DNA from: RUG343 sp964486215
GTDB taxonomy: Bacteria; Bacillota_I; Bacilli_A; RF39; UBA660
DNA: 39,414 nt
NCBI GenBank assembly: GCA_964486215.1
Contig: CAZALI010000011.1
Location: 1-39,414, forward strand
Reading direction: 5' to 3'
A model generated the notes under the pieces. That model was not told the DNA's origin and did no database searches. It worked only from the letters and a program-made list of their open reading frames with translations. The position numbers and the translations under genes were made by a program. Numbering within the stretch: position 1 is the first letter of the stretch; each line of letters begins with the position of its first letter. Shown here piece after piece: positions 33,566 through 39,414 of this stretch.

Positions 33566-33730
33566 ATGGCAAAAGTAGGAAATAGACAATATAAGACATT
33601 AGTATGTAGTGTTTGTAATGAAGAGAATTATCGTGTACAAAAAAATGTTAAGAATACTACTGAACGTCTTGAATTAAATAGATATTGCCCAAAGTGTAGA
33701 AAACATACAGAACATAAGGAGAAGAAATAA
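33566..33730 (+). CDS. rpmG: Ribosomal protein bL33
   Basis: Large-subunit ribosomal protein, 54 residues. The translation begins MAKVGNRQYKTLVCSVC and carries the zinc-binding pairs CSVC (residues 14-17) and CPKC (41-44), followed by the basic end RKHTEHKEKK; this is the zinc-containing (C+) form. AAAGGTGGG (33552-33560) is 5 bases before ATG. The stop TAA shares its last base with the ATG of efp (TAATG), so both translation genes are co-expressed. Confidence 0.95.
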   Translation: MAKVGNRQYKTLVCSVCNEENYRVQKNVKNTTERLELNRYCPKCRKHTEHKEKK

Positions 33731-34287
33731 TGATTAGTACTAATGATTTAAAGAATGGTATTACTATAGAAGTAGATGGCGAAATATTTGTTGTTATGGA
33801 TACACAACATGTTAAACCTGGTAAAGGTGCTGCTATAGTAAAAGCCAAACTTAAGAATTTACGTACAGGAGCTATATTTGAGAAGACTTTTAATGCAGGA
33901 GTTAAAGTAGCAACTGCACGTATAGAAAAGCAATTAATGCAGTATCTATACAATATGAATGATACTTATTATTTCATGAATATGGATACTTATGAACAAA
34001 TGGAAATTGCTAGTTCTTTAGTAGGAGATAAAGCTAATTACTTAAAAGAAAACTTGGAAGTGTATATTATTACTTATAATTCTGAGGTATTAGGTATAGA
34101 TTTACCTGATAAAGTAGAATTAAAAGTTACACATACTGAGGCTGCAGTTAAAGGAAATACTACTACTAATGCACTTAAAGATGCTACTGTAGAAACTGGC
34201 TATAATGTTAGAGTTCCTCTATTTATAGGAGAAGGAGAGACTATTATTATTTCTACTGAAGATGGAAAATACGTATCAAGAGCTTAG
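33730..34287 (+). CDS. efp: Elongation factor P
   Basis: Rescues ribosomes stalled at consecutive prolines. The 185-residue protein has the three-domain layout of the family; the tip of domain I is HVKPGKGAA with Lys32 as the usual modification site. The C-terminal domain signature VRVPLFIGEGETIIISTEDGKY is clear. It uses the Lys32 form also present in B. subtilis; no modification genes are in the window. Coupled to rpmG by a one-base overlap. Confidence 0.97.
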   Translation: MISTNDLKNGITIEVDGEIFVVMDTQHVKPGKGAAIVKAKLKNLRTGAIFEKTFNAGVKVATARIEKQLMQYLYNMNDTYYFMNMDTYEQMEIASSLVGDKANYLKENLEVYIITYNSEVLGIDLPDKVELKVTHTEAAVKGNTTTNALKDATVETGYNVRVPLFIGEGETIIISTEDGKYVSRA

Positions 34288-34304
34288 GCTCTTTTTATTT
34301 TTTT
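34278..34304 (+). terminator. Terminator overlapping the efp stop codon
   Basis: AAGAGC (34278-34283) / GCTCTT (34288-34293), loop TTAG containing the stop codon, followed by a T-rich tail. Confidence 0.85.
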
Positions 34305-34378
34305 GTAAAATATTGTTAAATTGTGTTATTAATATTTAAAGTGTAGTATAATATATTTAGATAATAAGGAGATTTATT

Positions 34379-36592
34379 ATGGCAAGACGAAGAAGAAAAA
34401 AGAGTTTAAAGCTTAAAAAAGAAGTAGTAGCTATTGTATTAATATTAATCACAATATTAGGTCTTGGTAAATTTGGTATTGTTGGTAGAGTAATAGATGC
34501 TGCATTTGTCTTTTTGTTTGGATATATAGGACTCTATATAATGCTCGTTACTTTGTTACTTGTTGGTATTGTATTACTCTTTAGAAAAGATGGAATTGAT
34601 TTCTTTTCTACGAGAATGATTGGAATTTATATATTAATATTCTCTATATTAGTATTTTTGCATTTATCATTTTGTAAAGAGTATAGTAATTTTGCATTTA
34701 TGCTTAATAATACTATGAGTCATCTTATAGTTAGTTTTAAAAATGTAGTTAACAATGCGGCTATTAGTGATTACTTATATGCAGGTGGTGGATTAGTAGG
34801 TGGAGTATTCTCAATAGTCTTTGTTAGATTATTCTCTTATACTGGTATGATTATAGTTACTAGTATATTGACTCTTATAGGACTTGTTTTTGTAGGTGGA
34901 ATTGCTTTTCTTGGATCTGTTAAAGATAAATTAGTTGAAATACGTGATGATTTATTTGAAAGCGATGATGAAGAGGAAGAATCTGATGAGAAGAAACCTG
35001 TTATTATTACAGGAGATAAAGATAAGATAAAGATTACTGATATTAGTGAACTTACAGATAAGCCTAATACTGAAAATGTTCCTGAAAAACGTAGTATTAC
35101 TAATCCTAATTATAAATTACCTAGTTTAGATTTACTTGATAAACCTAAAGCTAAACAGAATGAGACTAATCAAGCTTTAGTAGAGAAGAATATACAAATA
35201 CTTGAAGATGTACTTAAAGATTTTGGTATAAATGGAAAAGTAGTAGAAGTACATATTGGACCTACAGTAGCTCAATATGAATTAGAAATAGCTTCTGGTA
35301 CGAGAGTTAATAAGATTACATCTATTAATAGAGAAATAGCTTTGGCTCTAGCTAAAAAAGATGTTAGAATTGAAGCTCCTATACCTGGTAAGAAAACAGT
35401 AGGAATAGAATTTGCGAATGATAATCCATCTCCAGTTAGTTTTTATGAAATTATGTCTACTAAAGAAATGGAAAGAGATTTTGATAATAAATTATTAGTA
35501 CCTCTAGGTAAAACTATTATGGGAGAGATTGGTACTTGTAAGATTAATAAAATGCCTCACTTACTTATAGCTGGTACTACTGGTTCTGGTAAGAGCGTCT
35601 GTGTTAATGGAATTATTTGTTCTATATTAATGAGAGCTACTCCTGAAGAAGTAAAACTTGCTATGGTAGATCCTAAGGTAGTTGAATTATCTGTTTATAA
35701 TGGTATTCCTCATCTTATGTGTCCAGTGGTATCTGATCCTAAGAAAGCATCTGTTTTACTACAAAAGATGGTTCAAGAGATGGAAAACAGATATAGTATG
35801 TTTGGTGATACTAAGACTAAAAATATTGAAACTTATAATGAATATGTAGAAAAATATAATAAATCACATGATGATAAGAAAGAGAAACTTCCATATGTAG
35901 TAATTATTATTGATGAGTTAGCTGATTTAATGATGGTAGCAGCTAAAGAGGTAGAAGATTCTATACTTCGTATTACACAAAAAGCTCGTGCTGCTGGAAT
36001 GCATTTAATAGTTGCAACACAAAGACCTTCAACAGAAGTTATTACTGGTTTAATTAAAGCTAATATTCCAAGTAGAATTAGTTTTGCAGTTAGTAATGGA
36101 ATAGATTCTCGTACGATACTAGATCAGACTGGAGCTGAAAAACTTCTTGGAAAAGGAGATATGTTATATCTACCAATAGGTACGAATACTCCAACTCGTA
36201 TTCAAGGTTCATTTATTAAAGATTCTGAAATAAAAAAAGTAATAGACTTTGTTTCATCACAACAAGAAGCTCAATACGATGATGGCTTAATGAACTTAGA
36301 TAGTATAAGTAGTGGTGATAATAAAGATTCTGGTAGTATTGAAGCAGATGGAGGAGATTTAGATCCTCTATATAGTGAAGTAGTTAACTTTGTAGTAACT
36401 ACTCAAAAAGCTAGTGCTTCTCTAATCCAGAGAAAATTTAAAGTAGGTTACAACAGAGCTGGTAGAATAATAGATGAATTAGAAGAACAGGGTATAATTG
36501 GACCACAAAATGGTTCTAAACCTCGCGAAGTATTAGTAACTTTAGATAGTACTCAAGAAGAAGAAAACAGTGAAGATAATAACACTGATTAG
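34379..36592 (+). CDS. ftsK: DNA translocase FtsK/SpoIIIE
   Basis: ATP-driven pump moving chromosomal DNA through the closing septum. The 737-residue protein has a basic N-terminus, about four hydrophobic segments (residues about 17-165), an acidic linker (about 190-260), the alpha-beta motor domain with Walker A GTTGSGKSV (about 399-407) and Walker B VIIIDELADLM, and a C-terminal gamma winged helix (ASASLIQRKFKVGYNRAGRII) that reads orienting sequences. AAGGAGA precedes ATG 34379; TATAAT at 34347-34352 is a likely -10. Confidence 0.96.
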   Translation: MARRRRKKSLKLKKEVVAIVLILITILGLGKFGIVGRVIDAAFVFLFGYIGLYIMLVTLLLVGIVLLFRKDGIDFFSTRMIGIYILIFSILVFLHLSFCKEYSNFAFMLNNTMSHLIVSFKNVVNNAAISDYLYAGGGLVGGVFSIVFVRLFSYTGMIIVTSILTLIGLVFVGGIAFLGSVKDKLVEIRDDLFESDDEEEESDEKKPVIITGDKDKIKITDISELTDKPNTENVPEKRSITNPNYKLPSLDLLDKPKAKQNETNQALVEKNIQILEDVLKDFGINGKVVEVHIGPTVAQYELEIASGTRVNKITSINREIALALAKKDVRIEAPIPGKKTVGIEFANDNPSPVSFYEIMSTKEMERDFDNKLLVPLGKTIMGEIGTCKINKMPHLLIAGTTGSGKSVCVNGIICSILMRATPEEVKLAMVDPKVVELSVYNGIPHLMCPVVSDPKKASVLLQKMVQEMENRYSMFGDTKTKNIETYNEYVEKYNKSHDDKKEKLPYVVIIIDELADLMMVAAKEVEDSILRITQKARAAGMHLIVATQRPSTEVITGLIKANIPSRISFAVSNGIDSRTILDQTGAEKLLGKGDMLYLPIGTNTPTRIQGSFIKDSEIKKVIDFVSSQQEAQYDDGLMNLDSISSGDNKDSGSIEADGGDLDPLYSEVVNFVVTTQKASASLIQRKFKVGYNRAGRIIDELEEQGIIGPQNGSKPREVLVTLDSTQEEENSEDNNTD

Positions 36593-36602
36593 GAGGCTAA
36601 TT

Positions 36603-37205
36603 ATGCGAAGTGAAGAAGAATATTATGATTTTGATGAATTGGCTTTAGAAAAAGAGGAGAAGAGAAAGAGAATTGATTCAGATAAATATATTTCTAATTA
36701 TGAGAAAGATTACAGTGGTGAATTAGATGATTATGATGAAGAAATTATTACTGATTCAAATGCTGAAGAGGCATCAATGCAAGGTAGGTATGCAGGGTTA
36801 GATGATATTTTAGATAAATATGATTCAGAAGTTGCTTATATTATTTCTGAGTATTTAGCTGGTAGAACTGATAGATTACCTATTTATGAATTCTTTGATG
36901 AAGTAAGAGCAGAAGCTGCTGAAGTTTCAGAAATGCTTGAAGAAAGATATGAATATAATTTTGATAGAAAATATACTCATTTAGGTATAGTTAGTGCAGG
37001 ATATGGAGTGTTGGTTTTTGAAGATTTGAGTGTAGAGGCTGTAGTTAAACAGAATAATATTGAAACAAGTCAGTTTATTTCACCTATAAGAGAAGATTGC
37101 TCTAGAGGATTAGATTTTAGTAATAGAAAAGTTTCTAATCTTCAACATTATTTAGCTGATTATAAGAAACATATAACTAAGAAAGTTAAATGTAAAATTA
37201 AATGA
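36603..37205 (+). CDS. Acidic protein of unknown function downstream of ftsK
   Basis: Unrecognised 200-residue protein. The first 70 residues are strongly acidic and likely disordered (Glu/Asp/Tyr-rich), the middle (about 75-165) looks like a small folded domain (YAGLDDILDKY; HLGIVSAGYGVLVFEDLSV), and the end is basic. No membrane segment or signal peptide is visible. ATG 36603 was chosen because AGGAGG (36591-36596) overlaps the ftsK stop; the frame extends upstream into ftsK. It is in an operon with ftsK and ends at a clear terminator. Confidence 0.8.
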   Translation: MRSEEEYYDFDELALEKEEKRKRIDSDKYISNYEKDYSGELDDYDEEIITDSNAEEASMQGRYAGLDDILDKYDSEVAYIISEYLAGRTDRLPIYEFFDEVRAEAAEVSEMLEERYEYNFDRKYTHLGIVSAGYGVLVFEDLSVEAVVKQNNIETSQFISPIREDCSRGLDFSNRKVSNLQHYLADYKKHITKKVKCKIK

Positions 37206-37210
37206 TTATT

Positions 37211-37237
37211 AATGATGAGTAATATCATCATTTTTTT
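37211..37237 (+). terminator. Terminator between the 36603 gene and uvrC
   Basis: AATGATGA (37211-37218) / TCATCATT (37225-37232), loop of six, then T residues. Confidence 0.88.
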
Positions 37238-37238
37238 G

Positions 37239-37247
37239 TGTTATAAT
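37239..37247 (+). promoter_or_regulatory. Extended -10 element of the uvrC promoter
   Basis: TGT-TATAAT, 19 bases before the uvrC ATG; no convincing -35 box because this region is taken by the terminator. Confidence 0.5.
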
Positions 37248-37265
37248 AAGTGAGTGGTGGATAAT

Positions 37266-39029
37266 ATGAAAGATTTTAAAGAAAAACTAGCTAATGTTCC
37301 TACTAAACCTGGTAGTTATCAAATGAAAGATAAAGATGGGGTAATTATCTATGTAGGAAAAGCTAAAAATTTACAGAGAAGACTTAGAAGTTATTTTACT
37401 AGAACTGTTACAGGTAAGACTAGACTTTTAGTTGAAGATATAGATGACTTTGAGTATATAGTTACTTCTTCAGAACTAGAGAGTTTAATACTAGAAATAA
37501 CTTTAATTAAGAAATATGATCCTAAGTATAATATATTACTTAGAGATGATAAGAGTTATCCATATATAGAAGTAACTCATGAGAAGTATCCACAAGTTAA
37601 AGTAGTTAGAAATGTTAAAAGAAAGAGAATGAAAGCTAATTTATTTGGACCTTATCCAAATGCTCATGCAGCTAGACGTACAGTAGAGATTATTAATAGA
37701 ATATATCCACTTAGAAAATGTAATGTCTTAAAGAAAGATTTATGTCTTTATTACCATATTAATGAATGTTTAGGTTACTGTAAGAAAAAGATTAGTGAAG
37801 AGAAGATTTCTTCTATGGTAGAAGAAGTAAAAAAATTCTTAAGAGGAGATGCTTCTATTGTTACTAGTAGATTAAAAGAAGAGATGGAAAAAGCGAGTAA
37901 CGAATTAAATTATGAGAGAGCAAATGAATTTAAGAATATGCTTATAGATGTTACTGATACTCTAGAAAAACAAAAGATTGATCTTAATAATAAAGATAAT
38001 TTTGATATTATTAATTACTATAAAGATAAGAATTACTTAAGTATAGAGTTATTCTTTATTAGAGATGGATTATTATTTGGTAGACATAATGAAATTATTA
38101 ATACTATGGATGACATTAATGATGAGTTAATGGAATTTGTTATTAAATTTTATGATAAACAAGGAATACTTCCTAAAGAGTTATATGTTCCATTAGATAT
38201 TGATTTAGATTTACTAGAAGAATATCTTAATATTAAGATTAATAAACCTACTAAAGGTAGAGTTAAAAAGTTAGTTGATTTAGCTAGAGAAAATGCTATA
38301 GAACAGTTAAAGTTAAAAGAAGAGAGTGTAGAAAAAGATAATGAATCTAGGATAAAAGCTGTTAAAGAGTTAGCTAAGTTATTAAATATAAATAGTGCTT
38401 CTAGAATAGAGAGTTTTGATAATTCTCACTTATTTGGTACTTATTATGTAGGTGGTATGGTAGTATTTAGAGACTTTTTACCACTTAAAGATGAGTATAG
38501 GAAGTATAGACTAGATGTATCTGTTAAAGATGATTTAGCAGCTATGAGAGAGGTATTATATCGAAGATATTATAAAGTACTTATGGAAGATTTAATTAAA
38601 CCAGATTTAATAGTTATGGATGGTGGTAAGACACAGATAGGTGTTTGTAAAGAAATAATTGATAGTTTAGGGTTAAAGATAAAAATAGTTGGTTTAGTTA
38701 AAGATAATCATCATAAGACAAGTATGTTGATGGATGAAAATTACAATATTATAGAAGTAAATAAAAATAGTAATTTATTCTTGTTTTTAACACGTATACA
38801 AGATGAAGTTCATAGATATGCAATTACATATCATAGAAATATTAAGGCAAAAGGTGCTTTATCTTCAGCATTAGATTTAATACCTGGTGTTGGTGAAGTT
38901 AGAAAGAAAGAATTATTGAAAAAATTTGGTAGTTTAAAGAAGATGAAGGAAGCTTCAATAGAAGAATTAAGTGAAGTAGTACCAGAAGATGTAGCTGAAA
39001 AATTATTTTCTAGTTTGAAAGATATATAG
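37266..39029 (+). CDS. uvrC: Excinuclease ABC subunit C
   Basis: Makes both incisions in nucleotide excision repair. The 587-residue protein has the N-terminal GIY-YIG nuclease (KPGSYQMKD...IYVGKAKNLQRRLRSYF, residues about 13-45), the UVR helix pair that binds UvrB (ELNYERANEFKNML, about 213), the RNase H-like C-terminal nuclease (IESFDNSHL; PDLIVMDGGKTQI; RIQDEVHRYAITYHR) and a terminal double helix-hairpin-helix (IPGVGEVRKKELLKKFGS). ATG 37266 has GGTGG 5 bases upstream and gives a standard N-terminus; two in-frame GTG codons come earlier. Likely an SOS gene elsewhere, but no LexA box was seen here. Confidence 0.97.
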   Translation: MKDFKEKLANVPTKPGSYQMKDKDGVIIYVGKAKNLQRRLRSYFTRTVTGKTRLLVEDIDDFEYIVTSSELESLILEITLIKKYDPKYNILLRDDKSYPYIEVTHEKYPQVKVVRNVKRKRMKANLFGPYPNAHAARRTVEIINRIYPLRKCNVLKKDLCLYYHINECLGYCKKKISEEKISSMVEEVKKFLRGDASIVTSRLKEEMEKASNELNYERANEFKNMLIDVTDTLEKQKIDLNNKDNFDIINYYKDKNYLSIELFFIRDGLLFGRHNEIINTMDDINDELMEFVIKFYDKQGILPKELYVPLDIDLDLLEEYLNIKINKPTKGRVKKLVDLARENAIEQLKLKEESVEKDNESRIKAVKELAKLLNINSASRIESFDNSHLFGTYYVGGMVVFRDFLPLKDEYRKYRLDVSVKDDLAAMREVLYRRYYKVLMEDLIKPDLIVMDGGKTQIGVCKEIIDSLGLKIKIVGLVKDNHHKTSMLMDENYNIIEVNKNSNLFLFLTRIQDEVHRYAITYHRNIKAKGALSSALDLIPGVGEVRKKELLKKFGSLKKMKEASIEELSEVVPEDVAEKLFSSLKDI

Positions 39030-39055
39030 TATAATTAGTTTAGGATGGTGATAAT

Positions 39056-39414
39056 ATGAATAAAAGAGGTTTTACTTTAATAGAAGTTTTAGGAGCCATA
39101 ACAATATTAGGTATATTATTCGCAATAGCTACTCCAGCTGTATACAGATATTTTACTAAGTCACAAAAAGATGCTTATGAAACATTAGTTAAGAGTTGCT
39201 ATGAAGCGGCACATAGTAGAGCTGTAAAAGAAGGACTATATTTGCAAGGTACTAGTGCTCAAGTTTATTACGTTGAAGAATTATATAATATGGGTTATAT
39301 GGACAGGCCTGCTGATCCAAAAGATTCTACAAAAAATTGTTTTAATGATGGTGTTGTTGGTAATAAGAGCAAGGTAACAATATCACTTTATGGTTCTGGA
39401 GAGATTCCATCATA
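39056..39414 (+). CDS. Prepilin-like protein (3), cut by the window end
   Basis: The frame is open to the end of the window, giving the first 119 residues. The start MNKRGFTLIEVLGAITILG is a type IV prepilin leader with the peptidase site after Gly5, Phe+1 and Glu+5. After the hydrophobic helix it continues SQKDAYETLVKSCYEAAHSRAVKEG, a typical amphipathic pilin alpha-1 extension, and has two cysteines so far. GGATGGTGA precedes the ATG, and TATAAT at 39030-39035 may be a -10 box overlapping the uvrC end. It is 6.5 kb from the other two prepilin genes. Completeness unknown. Confidence 0.85.
   Translation, partial: MNKRGFTLIEVLGAITILGILFAIATPAVYRYFTKSQKDAYETLVKSCYEAAHSRAVKEGLYLQGTSAQVYYVEELYNMGYMDRPADPKDSTKNCFNDGVVGNKSKVTISLYGSGEIPS

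Noticed and set aside
33347..33953. Two minus-strand open frames opposite nfo, rpmG and efp
   Set aside because: They lie across well-identified plus-strand genes and have no support of their own.
11..39414. Mycoplasma-type genetic code (TGA as Trp)
   Set aside because: TGA ends several genes at their expected lengths (aspartate-independent examples: mutM, sigA, murG, yqeG) and Trp is encoded by TGG inside conserved motifs.

Overview
The window reads as a chromosomal segment of a low-GC, Gram-positive-type bacterium of the Bacilli, probably an uncultured gut-type lineage close to the RF39/Erysipelotrichales/Mollicutes border. This placement is inferred from gene content and order, not from a database search. 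DNA is strongly A+T rich, Shine-Dalgarno sites are clear, and many promoters have TATAAT or TGnTATAAT -10 boxes. TGA is used as a stop codon, so this is not the Mycoplasma code. A peptidoglycan synthesis and division set is present (murG, murB, divIB, ftsA, ftsZ, murE, ftsK, a NodB-type deacetylase), so the cell is walled.

Layout. 1-7130: dtd, a T-box leader, hisS-aspS, an anchored protein, a 6S RNA, an unknown gene and tcdA. The order hisS-aspS-6S-tcdA resembles the B. subtilis hisS-aspS-yrvM-bsrA neighbourhood. 7134-13023: lexA facing away from polA, a small membrane gene, mutM and pyk. 13044-13764: a compact type III toxin-antitoxin locus. 13755-15231 (minus strand): tmcAL and a small membrane gene. 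15368-20478: murG-murB-divIB, then ftsA-ftsZ. 20508-21416 (minus): an arginase-fold protein that has lost its metal ligands. 21517-25750: murE, a Wzx/MOP-type flippase and an anchored polysaccharide deacetylase. 25792-31245: yqeG-yqeH-unknown-dnaG-sigA-trmK. 31297-32553: two prepilin-like genes. 32630-39029: nfo, rpmG-efp, ftsK, an unknown gene and uvrC. 39056-end: a third prepilin-like gene cut by the window edge.

Most of the window is housekeeping: tRNA charging and quality control, replication and repair, envelope growth and division. The accessory content is small but interesting. The main item is the type III toxin-antitoxin module: a strong promoter, two 48-49 nt repeats that each can form an H-type pseudoknot, an intrinsic terminator, and a ToxN/CptN-like ribonuclease gene whose start codon appears non-canonical (ATT or ACG). 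Other notable items are a T-box whose specifier bulge reads GACAC, giving overlapping Asp and His codons ahead of hisS-aspS, a well-supported 6S RNA, the arginase-like pseudoenzyme beside ftsZ, and prepilins without an assembly apparatus in view.

No insertion sequence, CRISPR array, tRNA, rRNA or replication origin was recognised. Intergenic gaps are all short, and the three largest (T-box, 6S, antitoxin RNA) are explained by RNA elements.
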